Shown here in pieces: positions 1 to 6,519 of a DNA stretch of 8,041 nt. Numbering within the stretch: position 1 is the stretch's first letter; each line of letters begins with the position of its first letter. The stretch spans positions 1 to 8,041 of the forward strand of contig JAOUQB010000097.1 in NCBI GenBank assembly GCA_029879555.1, in the 5' to 3' direction. The notes beneath the pieces are model-generated. The model worked only from the letters and a program-made list of their open reading frames with translations, was not told the origin of the DNA and made no database searches. Position numbers and translations under genes: made by a program. Source of the DNA: Nitrospirota bacterium (GTDB lineage Bacteria > Nitrospirota > Nitrospiria > Nitrospirales > UBA8639).

Positions 1-158
1 AGGCGAGGATTTCAAGTCGACAACACCCTTCATCGCTCGAATTCCCGCTCCAGTCATGCCTTTTAGCAGATCACCACTTCATTTTACCGGACACTAGTGA
101 TGAAGAATAAGAAATTATTCAAGACATTTAGAAGGTCCTCACTCCAATTCAACTCGCC
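1..158. other. Intergenic edge downstream of the cytochrome gene; possible IS end or start of another gene
   Basis: No gene can be assigned here. On the minus strand an ATG at 57-55 opens a frame running off the window edge (MTGAGIRAMKGVVDLKSSP), with only a weak AAAAGG before it, so it might be the first 19 codons of a further minus-strand gene. Just upstream, minus-strand TGTCCGGTAAAAT and the 8-base palindrome CACTAGTG (92-99) resemble what I remember of insertion-sequence ends, but no transposase is visible. A perfect 6-bp AT-rich inverted repeat with a 4-base loop lies at 105-120 (GAATAA/TTATTC), about 40 bases after the cytochrome stop codon. It has no following T-run on the minus strand, so it is at best a weak transcript-end structure. 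Confidence 0.2.
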
Positions 159-1640
159 TTATTGAAAATCCATAGCCGCGGTCTTGGGACAAGGCTTCCC
201 CGAGGCCAACCATGTATCAATCGTTCCCAAGAAACTTTCCTTGTCCTCAGGAAAGAGAACCGGCTTTTTGGGTCGCTCCCTGGGCACTCCTCCATTACTG
301 ACGGCCCAAATGATCCGGTCATCATTATGAAAATGGTGATGCAAGTCTAATGGCGGACCGACGTTCCCATTTTTATCTGTAAAAGGACCGGTGATTTTTT
401 CACAAATTTCCTTGGGAGTAGTCAGCTTTGTCCAATTCAATCCCTGAATAAATTTTGGCGACCGCCAATCACGGGAAAATGGGTGATGGCAGATAGCACA
501 TCCTTGGGGAGTTTGCGGTTCAATGGGGTAAGCTGAGATCCAGGCCGCCTTGAGATCAAAACCTCGATCATTATGATACTTCACAATGGCCTGGTGATCG
601 CCGACGGAATGGCAGCTAATACAACGATCATGTCGAAAAATTGGTGCCAACGTGCGTTCAAACCAACTATTAACATATTTCACGACAATCTTAGTGGTGG
701 GCGAGACTAGCGTTTTCCCGCTTTGTGTCGTGACAAAGAGCTTCACGTTCCAAGGCAGGGGGATTGCATTGGAATGGCTAGGATTGATGACCAGCAAAGG
801 CGCCATAAAGAGTCCACCCCCAGCTTTTCTATGCAATCCCGGAATTGGCGAAACCCACTTCCCATTAATTCTCAATCGCACGTGTGAATAAGGCGCAAGA
901 AGTTCTGCCTGATCTTTTCGACTCATGCTTCCGTCTCTAGTTGTCCCAGTCGAGGTAAAATTTCTTTTCCATTCAAAATAAAAATAACTATCCATATCCA
1001 CATCCCAAATGGGGATATACCACTTCGAGTCACGTTGATCGAACAACCCTTGAAGTTTTTCCAGCGTATCGGTGAGTTGGGAATAACGCGGCGAATAGCG
1101 CCACAGTTTCACCAATTCCAATTGTTCCATCTCCATAAACAGTTTTTTCGTCATGGCGACTCTTGGTTGGTTGAGGTTTTGAGTGATGACTTTCAGCTGA
1201 GAACGAATCTGGGAAGTCCGCTCTTTGGGGTTTATAGTTGGGCGCGTTACAGCCCGCTTGCTTCGGATGCCACTAGAGGACCCGCTAACCTCAAGCCCTT
1301 TACCATCGGGAAGAAGGAGTACCAACCGGTGGGAATCTTCTCCCTCAGAAAACATAACCACCACAGGCTCTTCAAGAGGTTCTTCATGAGTAGTAGGGAT
1401 GGCTTGAATGAGATGTGGGGCCGAAACTTCTGACGGAAATAACCATAAAGAATCCACTCCTGCAGCTTCCACCTCATAGGTTCCCGGGACTATTTGCTCA
1501 TCTGTATCCTCCGGGGAAAGAAAATGAAGGGCTTTCTCAAAAGTCACCGAGGTGGGACTTTCCCTCACTTGCGCCAGAGCAGACCCCCAACCGACAAAAA
1601 CCACCACCGTCAATAACGAGAGCAACCGTTTATGCACCAT
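159..1640 (-). CDS. Exported protein with a C-terminal two-haem cytochrome c-type domain
   Basis: Predicted periplasmic electron-transfer or haem-binding protein of 493 residues. I chose the ATG at 1640 because a strong AGGGGGA lies 7 bases upstream and the protein then begins with a textbook signal peptide (MVHKRLLSLLTVVVFVG..ALAQ). A GTG 13 codons earlier (1679) would put a charged stretch before it. In the shorter numbering, residues about 30-130 form a beta-rich module (FEKALHFLSPEDT, PGTYEVEAAG, HRLVLLLPDGKGLE) that I remember from other uncharacterised exported proteins. Two CxxCH haem-attachment motifs follow, CISCH at 340-344 and CAICH at 381-385, only 41 residues apart. The tail (ICEKITGP, HNDDRIIWAVSNGG, FLGTIDTWLASGKPCP) resembles the cytochrome domain of proteins often named isoquinoline 1-oxidoreductase subunit; this is recalled, not searched. 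The DLHHHFH stretch could supply distal haem ligands. Redox partner and substrate are unknown. It is last in the row of minus-strand genes, 197 bases after the DUF3592-type gene, so it may have its own promoter. Confidence 0.85.
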   Translation of the reverse strand: MVHKRLLSLLTVVVFVGWGSALAQVRESPTSVTFEKALHFLSPEDTDEQIVPGTYEVEAAGVDSLWLFPSEVSAPHLIQAIPTTHEEPLEEPVVVMFSEGEDSHRLVLLLPDGKGLEVSGSSSGIRSKRAVTRPTINPKERTSQIRSQLKVITQNLNQPRVAMTKKLFMEMEQLELVKLWRYSPRYSQLTDTLEKLQGLFDQRDSKWYIPIWDVDMDSYFYFEWKRNFTSTGTTRDGSMSRKDQAELLAPYSHVRLRINGKWVSPIPGLHRKAGGGLFMAPLLVINPSHSNAIPLPWNVKLFVTTQSGKTLVSPTTKIVVKYVNSWFERTLAPIFRHDRCISCHSVGDHQAIVKYHNDRGFDLKAAWISAYPIEPQTPQGCAICHHPFSRDWRSPKFIQGLNWTKLTTPKEICEKITGPFTDKNGNVGPPLDLHHHFHNDDRIIWAVSNGGVPRERPKKPVLFPEDKESFLGTIDTWLASGKPCPKTAAMDFQ

Positions 1641-1647
1641 AGGCCAA

Positions 1648-1654
1648 TCCCCCT
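1648..1654 (-). promoter_or_regulatory. Ribosome binding site that decides the start of the cytochrome gene
   Basis: AGGGGGA on the minus strand, 7 bases before the ATG at 1640. It lies inside the longer GTG-initiated frame that begins at 1679, so it supports the internal ATG, which also directly starts a normal signal peptide. Confidence 0.6.
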
Positions 1655-1837
1655 GTTCATCAACATAAAATACGCCCACTGGAATGCATACACAATGAGG
1701 TATTCGTGAAAACTACGCTCTTACAAAAATTACACGCTAGCGGTCCAAAGAAAAATCAGCATCTTTTGTGCGCCATGAACAGGACTGAGGATTTGCCTCC
1801 TCATCTAGAAGATTTTCCCAGGTTCAACTCATGACCG

Positions 1838-2320
1838 CTATACCACAGGCGTGATGACACCTAATCGTACAAGATAAAAAATCCCAAGAATAAACATTCC
1901 GGCAATAATAAATATGATTCCTCCAACTATAGAACCCTTCGGAGTACTCGTGGACAAGTCAAGATAAGATTCTTCAGGATCATTCGGGTTATAAACGACT
2001 TTTTTCATTGAATTGAGAGGGTATTTTTTACATAGCGCTGCCATATATTCTCGATTTGACGTCCTTTCATCTCCACCCATTGATATGGCATCGTTTGAAT
2101 AGCTGGCCCCTTTCACATGATACTCGTATTCGATCTCAGCATGGTAAAAGGTCGTCCCTTCCCCATAGGTCTCAACAACTTCAGACTTAATAATTTCACA
2201 CGGTACTCGTGGCCAGCTTTTAGCCATTGCCGCTTCTTTAATGGTTTGACGGGCGTTGCTGATGTGGTAGAGCCCACCCAAAATAAATAGCACACCAAAA
2301 ATCGCGATCACATATTCCAT
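1838..2320 (-). CDS. DUF3592-type membrane protein with two transmembrane helices
   Basis: A 160-residue inner-membrane protein of unknown function. A hydrophobic helix at residues about 3-20 is followed by an extramembrane domain (about 30-128) and a second helix (about 130-151). The central domain has the pattern I associate with DUF3592: a Trp followed by a strand (SWPRVPCEIIKSEVVE), an aromatic strand pair (YHAEIEYEYHVKGASYSND), then a KKYPLNSMKKVVYNPNDPEESYL segment, shown here as KKYPLNS and VVYNPNDPEESYL, that ends the domain before the second helix. Length and topology fit that family; no biochemical role is established for it. The start has GAGGA at 2329-2325, 4 bases from the ATG. 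It lies 121 bases after the preceding gene (2442-3737) in the same direction, so cotranscription is possible but not shown. The stop codon overlaps one arm of an 8-base inverted repeat with 1738-1745. Confidence 0.85.
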   Translation of the reverse strand: MEYVIAIFGVLFILGGLYHISNARQTIKEAAMAKSWPRVPCEIIKSEVVETYGEGTTFYHAEIEYEYHVKGASYSNDAISMGGDERTSNREYMAALCKKYPLNSMKKVVYNPNDPEESYLDLSTSTPKGSIVGGIIFIIAGMFILGIFYLVRLGVITPVV

Positions 2321-2441
2321 AATTTCCTCGAGTCAATTGTCTGTCTAGGGATACTCACCCGGCCAAGGTCGGTGACTTCGGGGTACACCACAATCTCGAT
2401 CGATTGGCCATTCGGCCGATGACCCTCCGACCACGAAAAAA

Positions 2442-3737
2442 TCATAAGGAATGTATGACGGTATGACCATTGCGCACATCGATCATCACGATCTGGAACG
2501 GACTTTTCATCGAGGTTCCCTGGGCACTAGTCGCATATCCACCGAAGACCACTGTTTGGTCGGTAGGAAGATATTGCTGAATGACCGACAACCCCATATC
2601 GACTTGCCATATCACGTTCCCATCTAATCCCAATCGCGCTAACCGCCAGGGACTATGTTCCTCAAGAGTTTTTTGATGTAACACGAACACCGAGGCGGGA
2701 GACTCCAGGCGCCAGGTGTAATTCACTTCCTCGACAATGTCTCGACGAATGAGCATGCCTCCCTTGAGGAAACGCTCGTTTCCCACAACCTCAATTCCGT
2801 CCAGATCCAGAACCAACTCCTTCCCCCAACGATCGAGACGAAACCCCGCACGATAAAATAATCGGACAACATCCGAATAAGGTTTGCCTGGATTATCAAT
2901 CGCGCTGTCGGAAAGCTGGCTACGCTCCTCTATTGAGAGCAACGCATACCAACCATTCTTCCCACGAATGTTCTGATGGAGGAAGTCCGGGACCGTTGTC
3001 CCCCATAACGCCTGCCCTTTGGACCGAGCCGATTCAAACAAGTATTTTGCTTTTCCATACCAAACCTTGCCACAGGTAGGCTTCCCACTTTCGCTAAGGA
3101 CGTGTTGGTGGATTAACCGACAATCGAAGTCTGTTACACCCAATTGTTCATCATCTAGCAAGTTCAACTTCCACCCCTGCTCTGCCAAGGCGAAGTACCG
3201 GGCATCCAAACTTTTCACAAGTAGCCTGTTTAATCGAGCCGAGACTCGAAAAAATTCTGGCGCATTCGGAAATACCTGCGTCAGTTCCGGGTTGGCCTCA
3301 CGAATCATTGGTGACCCACCACGAATTGCCAATGTCTCTAAATCACGAGCCTCAAGTCCGTCATTCCAGAGCCAGATCCTCTCTCCCGTCACACCAAGAA
3401 CCCTCGGATAATTCTCTCGGCCTTCAAGATCTCCAAGAATGACCGGCACTCGCGTCTTCCCACCAGGAATATCTAGCACATGCAGGGTATATCGTCTGTA
3501 CCCCACAACCCGCGGCATGATCGTTCGGCTAAAATCGAACTTATGCTTTATTTCTGCAGTGATGAAATACAGTTGGGAATGGCCTTCAGCATCACCCGTC
3601 CAGAAATCGCTAGTTCGTTCAATCGGGAAAGGCTCAACTAACTGGTAAACGACACTCACCATCGCGCCAAGAACAAACAAACCCACAATGAGGGCAAGAA
3701 CATTGAAAATGGTTTTCGGAGGAGTCCCTGATGACAT
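2442..3737 (-). CDS. Membrane-anchored protein of unknown function, possibly PA2928-like
   Basis: A 431-residue protein with one N-terminal transmembrane segment (residues about 11-32) and the rest predicted outside the cytoplasm, since few charged residues precede the helix and no second helix follows. The large domain is rich in short beta-strand segments with aspartate/glycine turns (LHVLDIPGGKTRVPVILGDLEG as LHVLDIPGGK..VILGDLEG; ERIWLWNDGLEARDLETL; LARLGLDGNVIWQVD; VMIDVRNGHTVI). This pattern is typical of beta-propeller or quinoprotein-like folds, where a value is displayed after each strand turn. The segment VLHQKTLEEHSPWRLARLGLDG reminds me of proteins called PA2928 family (shown shorter: LARLGLDGNVIW), but I cannot confirm it. 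Cys206 and Cys222 could form a disulfide. No catalytic motif is recognised. The start is an ATG with AGGGA at 3748-3744, 6 bases away. The gene follows a 310-base spacer with palindromic sequences and so probably begins its own transcript. Confidence 0.75.
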   Translation of the reverse strand: MSSGTPPKTIFNVLALIVGLFVLGAMVSVVYQLVEPFPIERTSDFWTGDAEGHSQLYFITAEIKHKFDFSRTIMPRVVGYRRYTLHVLDIPGGKTRVPVILGDLEGRENYPRVLGVTGERIWLWNDGLEARDLETLAIRGGSPMIREANPELTQVFPNAPEFFRVSARLNRLLVKSLDARYFALAEQGWKLNLLDDEQLGVTDFDCRLIHQHVLSESGKPTCGKVWYGKAKYLFESARSKGQALWGTTVPDFLHQNIRGKNGWYALLSIEERSQLSDSAIDNPGKPYSDVVRLFYRAGFRLDRWGKELVLDLDGIEVVGNERFLKGGMLIRRDIVEEVNYTWRLESPASVFVLHQKTLEEHSPWRLARLGLDGNVIWQVDMGLSVIQQYLPTDQTVVFGGYATSAQGTSMKSPFQIVMIDVRNGHTVIHSL

Positions 3738-3935
3738 GGTCTGTCCCTACCTATTCATACAGAACGATAAATGTACCTCTTGCCAAAATATGGCACGTCC
3801 CATGGACCACAGGCCAATCTTGTCAAAACGTTCAACATCGTCCAATGTTTGAAAATAGTCACGCTTCTTCACGGTTACCCTGAAATGCCTTACTATTTGA
3901 CGGCAGAGTGCAGTGACGCAGTCACCCAAATAAAT
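3738..3935. other. Gene-poor spacer before the 2442-3737 gene
   Basis: No convincing gene. A 60-codon TTG-initiated minus-strand frame (3747-3929) ends 9 bases before the next start codon. It has GGGGA about 8 bases ahead of the TTG and a protein-like stretch (RDYFQTLDDVERFDKIGL), so a small or decayed gene is possible but unsupported. A TGCCA-N5-TGGCA palindrome lies at 3781-3795, 44 bases before the downstream start, where an operator might be. TTGACA is present on the minus strand at 3826-3821, but no good -10 follows at 16-18 bases. A perfect 5-bp hairpin GTGAC/GTCAC with a 3-base loop lies at 3913-3925, next to the repeat element at 3936-4021. Confidence 0.3.
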
Positions 3936-4021
3936 GATCCCCGCCGCAAGCGGACGAGGTATTGTGAATTTGATCGCTTACGCGATTATTTGGGAATTTT
4001 ACGCCGCAAGCAGCGGGGAAT
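3936..4021. repeat. BIME/REP-like intergenic element: two CCGCAAGC hairpins in inverted orientation
   Basis: Two GC-rich arms face each other, 3936-3953 and 4004-4021, matching at 13 of 18 positions when one is reverse-complemented; both contain TCCCCGC and CCGCAAGC. Each arm is itself a small hairpin (CCGC-AA-GCGG at 3944-3953; CCGC-AAGCA-GCGG at 4004-4016). A third hairpin lies between them, ATCGC-TTAC-GCGAT (3973-3986). Paired inverted small palindromes between genes are the layout of REP/BIME elements. The motif CGCCGCAAGC-GCGGGG is one I remember as dispersed in several environmental genomes, though I cannot verify copies here. The element sits just downstream of the 4048-4707 gene and may protect or trim that transcript's 3' end. 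Confidence 0.5.
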
Positions 4022-4047
4022 ATACCCCCAAGGGATTAAAAAACGTT

Positions 4048-4707
4048 TTATTCTTTGGGAGATTCAGTTGGAAGGCGTACGTCTTGGCCTGGTTCGAGGT
4101 GAAACCAAGTCAGGGCATCAAAGGGGAGTTTAATAGTGGGGTGGGCACCCTGCTCCAAAAGCCAGTCGCCAAATTTGATATCGTGAGGCTTGGCCATGAG
4201 AATTTTTTCAACTGATGCGATGTGTACCTGGAAACCGAACCCAGCCATGGCTTCCTGTAACTCAGGAAAGAGGTGGTCCTGTTGCAGCAGTTGAAGGACA
4301 AAGCGGGTGGAATAGCCAGGTTCTTTCCACGCCCGTTGAGCGTCCCATTCCGATGATTCAGAAGCCGCTTTCGCCAAACGTTGGGCAATGTCCGGAAAGG
4401 TAAGAACAAGGCGCCCCACAAACAACGTGCGTATAGTCTGACGATCCTCAGTATCGGGAATCAACATTTCAATCATGGCACTCAGCAACGCCAACTTTTC
4501 TTCGAGAGATTGCGGGCAATCATTCCGAAAATGCAGATAGCTCACATGATTGTTGGGGCGTTCTAATGAGGCCCGACAAGCATCAATATCTACTGTTGCG
4601 CGTGACGAAAATTCATCTTCTACCAAAGCCATGGGCTGAAGCGTAGCCATTTCACCGGAGACGGCAGAACTCAAAAACAAAAGAACAAACGAGAGAAAGA
4701 GTTTCAT
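4048..4707 (-). CDS. Small exported protein of unknown function
   Basis: I do not recognise a family. From the ATG at 4707 the protein is 219 residues, beginning with a clear signal peptide (MKLFLSFVLLFLSSAVSG, cleavage probably near Gly18-Glu19). An ATG 11 codons earlier (4740) is possible but has no Shine-Dalgarno sequence, whereas 4707 has GGGAA 5-6 bases upstream; the evidence is modest and either start would export the protein. The mature part is largely helical by eye (EEKLALLSAMIEMLIP, TRFVLQLLQQDHLFPELQEAM) with two cysteines (Cys44 and Cys64 from this start) that could form a disulfide in the periplasm. The charged C-terminus ends LPTESPKE. It starts 60 bases after the stop of the preceding FGE-like fusion gene on the same strand, without a visible terminator, so it is likely in that transcript and may work with that protein. 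Confidence 0.7.
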   Translation of the reverse strand: MKLFLSFVLLFLSSAVSGEMATLQPMALVEDEFSSRATVDIDACRASLERPNNHVSYLHFRNDCPQSLEEKLALLSAMIEMLIPDTEDRQTIRTLFVGRLVLTFPDIAQRLAKAASESSEWDAQRAWKEPGYSTRFVLQLLQQDHLFPELQEAMAGFGFQVHIASVEKILMAKPHDIKFGDWLLEQGAHPTIKLPFDALTWFHLEPGQDVRLPTESPKE

Positions 4708-4767
4708 GCTTTTCCCAATACGAATGGTGGAAGTATTCATAGGGTAAAAGGAACACAGAATAAAGGA

Positions 4768-6237
4768 TCAGCGGGCGTCTTGGGCACAGCGAAACCCATT
4801 GAACATATTGTGAGCCAGTGGTGGCAAGTGGAATCGGAAAGTGGATCGAAGACTCCACGAGTTAGTGAACCAGGACCCGCCACGAACTACCTTACTTTCG
4901 CCACTTGGGGGGCCTGGCGGACTTTCCCGTGGGCCGATACGGTAATAATTCTCATCATACCAATCTTGTACCCACTCCCAAACATTCCCGGCCATATCAT
5001 ACGCCCCATAGGGACTTTTTCCCCTTTCGTATTGTCCCACATTTTCTAATTTTTCCGCGTAAAGGGGACCGACATGAATATTATTCCCAAAATTAGCAGT
5101 GCTGGAATTGGGAGTGTCTTCTCCCCAGGGATAAATCCGCTTGTCAACACCCCTGGCAACCTTCTCCCATTCTGCTTCGGTGGGTAACCGCTTCCCGGCC
5201 CACTCGCAATAGTCATGGGCGTCCTGCCAATTTACCCCTACAACGGGCTTCCACACATCTCGCTGTATAACAACTTCATCCCACCAAGGAGGATCCTTTT
5301 TTTTTGTACGAAGCAAAAATTGCAGATAATGCTCTACCGTCAATTCATACTGGTCAATGTAAAAATCCTTTAGGTACACTTTATGCTCTGGAATCTCGTT
5401 TAAATCAATGTCCTTTACTCCTTCGGGGGCTCCCATCCTAAACTCGCCGGCCGGCACCAACACCATGGGCGCTCCGTCTTTCCCGGTTTTGATTTGAGGT
5501 AAGGGTTGTTGCGGGTCAAGTGTTTTCTTCTTGTCAGGGGGGGAAATCGCCCCCACCAATTTCAACCCAATTCCCTCCAAATAATTCAACACACTATGGT
5601 GAGTCATTCCCAATCCAAATTCCCCGCGATTCGACATCACCACACCCACAACTTTCTCGTTCAAGATGATCGGACCACCAGAAAATCTGGGAGCCACACC
5701 AGGATCCAGGGTAAGATCATGCACAACTCGATTCGAGATCGCTCTTTTGACAATAGCCCAATCCCCGCCTCCACCCGGATGACCAATCACCAGAGCTTCC
5801 TCACCGCCAGACATCAAAGTTGCTGATGACTCAAAGACCAACGCACGAACATCATCCGGAATATTCTCGCTCCCTCGCACTACGACAACCGCGAGGCCAC
5901 GGAGATCATCATCCACCTGAGCACCAGGCAACACCGAACCCCGAATAGGGTCAGGCTGACGAACAAAAATGTTCTTGGAAAAGAAAGTCACTTCAGGTTG
6001 GGAATCTCCCGCAATCACATGGCCCGCAGTTACCATGTACACCGCATTCGGCTCCACTCGAACGACAAAGCCCGTGCCTATTTGTCGATTCCCTCCAACA
6101 GCCGTCGCGGTGATTTTCACTACCCCATGCTTTAACTCTTCGATACCTTGGGCAAAACTAGAGGCCGGGACCCACAGGGCTATCGCGACAAAAGCAAGAG
6201 GGGCTAAGAGAACATTCTGAGGATTAGGTAAGGTCAT
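4768..6237 (-). CDS. Secreted trypsin-like protease domain fused to FGE-sulfatase (SUMF1-like) domain, copy 2
   Basis: A 489-residue exported two-domain protein. Residues 1-29 are a signal peptide (hydrophobic core LLAPLAFVAIALWVPA, then SSFAQ). Residues about 32-225 match a trypsin-like fold: TAGHV with His73, then DDDLRGLAVVVV, and RFSGGP with Ser186. The Asp expected just before LA is Gly114, though Asp109-111 lie close by, and the Gly-Asn/Asp before the Ser is Arg184-Phe185. Proteolysis is therefore doubtful. After a short linker, residues about 253-488 carry the FGE-sulfatase/SUMF1 pattern: GAPMVLVPAGEF, FYIDQYELT, GKRLPTEAEWE (348-358), YPWG, DMAGNVWEW (414-422), RGGSW (452-456), GFRC (481-484). 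The two copper-binding cysteines of true FGE (after GGS in the human enzyme) are replaced by about Thr458 and Leu463, so formylglycine formation is not expected; a binding role is more likely. The ATG has no Shine-Dalgarno sequence, but a small leader frame overlaps it as ATGA. Its paralogue lies upstream at 6520-8001. Confidence 0.9.
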   Translation of the reverse strand: MTLPNPQNVLLAPLAFVAIALWVPASSFAQGIEELKHGVVKITATAVGGNRQIGTGFVVRVEPNAVYMVTAGHVIAGDSQPEVTFFSKNIFVRQPDPIRGSVLPGAQVDDDLRGLAVVVVRGSENIPDDVRALVFESSATLMSGGEEALVIGHPGGGGDWAIVKRAISNRVVHDLTLDPGVAPRFSGGPIILNEKVVGVVMSNRGEFGLGMTHHSVLNYLEGIGLKLVGAISPPDKKKTLDPQQPLPQIKTGKDGAPMVLVPAGEFRMGAPEGVKDIDLNEIPEHKVYLKDFYIDQYELTVEHYLQFLLRTKKKDPPWWDEVVIQRDVWKPVVGVNWQDAHDYCEWAGKRLPTEAEWEKVARGVDKRIYPWGEDTPNSSTANFGNNIHVGPLYAEKLENVGQYERGKSPYGAYDMAGNVWEWVQDWYDENYYRIGPRESPPGPPSGESKVVRGGSWFTNSWSLRSTFRFHLPPLAHNMFNGFRCAQDAR

Positions 6238-6263
6238 GACACGCAGACACGGTCATCTTTCAT
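6234..6263 (-). CDS. Possible 9-codon leader peptide (MKDDRVCVS) coupled to the next gene
   Basis: A minimal frame, ATG AAA GAT GAC CGT GTC TGC GTG TCA TGA, whose stop overlaps the start of the protease/FGE-like gene as ATGA (6237-6234). AAGGGG lies 7 bases before its ATG (6276-6271), a good ribosome binding site, while the downstream ATG has none. This is the geometry of translational coupling, in which ribosomes finishing the leader reinitiate on the large gene. A frame this short can arise by chance, and the peptide has no recognisable attenuator composition, so it is a candidate only. Confidence 0.35.
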   Translation of the reverse strand: MKDDRVCVS

Positions 6264-6270
6264 TTGGACG

Positions 6271-6276
6271 CCCCTT
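6271..6276 (-). promoter_or_regulatory. Ribosome binding site of the candidate leader frame
   Basis: AAGGGG on the minus strand, 7 bases before the leader ATG at 6263. A stronger AGGAGGT lies further upstream at 6288-6282, but it is 18 bases from the leader ATG and 44 from the large gene's ATG. It forms part of the base of a hairpin and seems too far away to serve either start directly. Confidence 0.3.
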
Positions 6277-6282
6277 CTTGGA

Positions 6283-6320
6283 CCTCCTCTCCCTTGTAAG
6301 GGAAAGGACTGAGGTGAGGG
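6283..6320. repeat. GC-rich intergenic repeat with hairpin, left copy
   Basis: Read on the minus strand this is CCCTCACCTCAGTCC followed by CTTTCCCTT-AC-AAGGGAGAG, a near-perfect hairpin (9 pairs including one G-U wobble, 6287-6306). It has the form of a dispersed intergenic repeat that I remember from several environmental bacterial genomes. The loop side carries no T-run, so it is not an intrinsic terminator. It lies in the transcribed leader of the 4768-6237 gene if the candidate promoter at 6343-6370 is real. Confidence 0.4.
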
Positions 6321-6342
6321 CCAAGTCATCAATGGTCGCAAC

Positions 6343-6370
6343 AACATAGCTTCAGGCCAACAAGTATCAA
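6343..6370 (-). promoter_or_regulatory. Candidate sigma70-type promoter for the 4768-6237 gene
   Basis: On the minus strand TTGATA (6370-6365, 5 of 6 to the -35 consensus) is separated by 16 bases from TATGTT (6348-6343, 4 of 6 to the -10 consensus). Transcription would start near 6336, leaving about 100 bases of leader that includes the hairpin at 6287-6306 and the small leader frame. It suggests that the second fusion gene can be expressed apart from its upstream paralogue. Matches of this quality also occur by chance. Confidence 0.3.
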
Positions 6371-6423
6371 CACACAAGACTCCTATTCCTCCATTCTCTA
6401 CCTCATGGCAAATCTCTTGCGTG

Positions 6424-6480
6424 CCCCCTCACCCTCCCCTTCATCCCTCTTCGGAATGAAGCCCCCACGGGGGCGAGGGA
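6424..6480. repeat. GC-rich intergenic repeat with hairpins, right copy
   Basis: The segment starts CCCCCTCACCCTCCCC and ends GGGGGCGAGGGA, and these two ends can pair imperfectly. Inside are CTTCAT/ATGAAG (6439-6444 with 6456-6461) and CCCCC-AC-GGGGG (6462-6473). CCCTCACC (6426-6433) is the exact reverse complement of GGTGAGGG (6313-6320) in the left copy, so the two repeats face each other across 105 bases. It lies about 40 bases after the stop of the upstream fusion gene and may stabilise or end that transcript, though no T-run follows on the minus strand. Confidence 0.4.
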
Positions 6481-6519
6481 AAGAACAAGAAAAGGGTAAA
6501 AGGGATACAGGGCACAGGG

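Noticed and set aside
1641..1679. Longer GTG start for the cytochrome gene
   Set aside because: It would place 13 mostly polar residues before the signal peptide and bury the strong AGGGGGA site inside the coding frame.
1786..1803. Hairpin TGAGGA/TCCTCA after the DUF3592-type gene as a terminator
   Set aside because: The stem is only 6 bp with a 6-base loop and there is no T-run after it on the minus strand.
1738..1840. 8-base inverted repeat TAGCGGTC/GACCGCTA, one arm on the stop codon of the DUF3592-type gene
   Set aside because: A perfect 8-mer pair about 90 bases apart can arise by chance, and nothing else in the spacer supports an element.
2403..2420. Hairpin ATTGGCC-ATTC-GGCCGAT just after the 2442-3737 gene
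   Set aside because: On the transcribed minus strand the stem has a C-A mismatch and no T-run follows, so I do not call a terminator.
3747..3929. 60-codon TTG-initiated minus-strand frame before the 2442-3737 gene
   Set aside because: Non-standard start, no recognised family and a weak ribosome site; kept only as a remark in the spacer description.
3934..4215. 93-codon plus-strand frame across the hairpin cluster
   Set aside because: Its first half translates the repeat element itself and its second half is antisense to the 4048-4707 gene.
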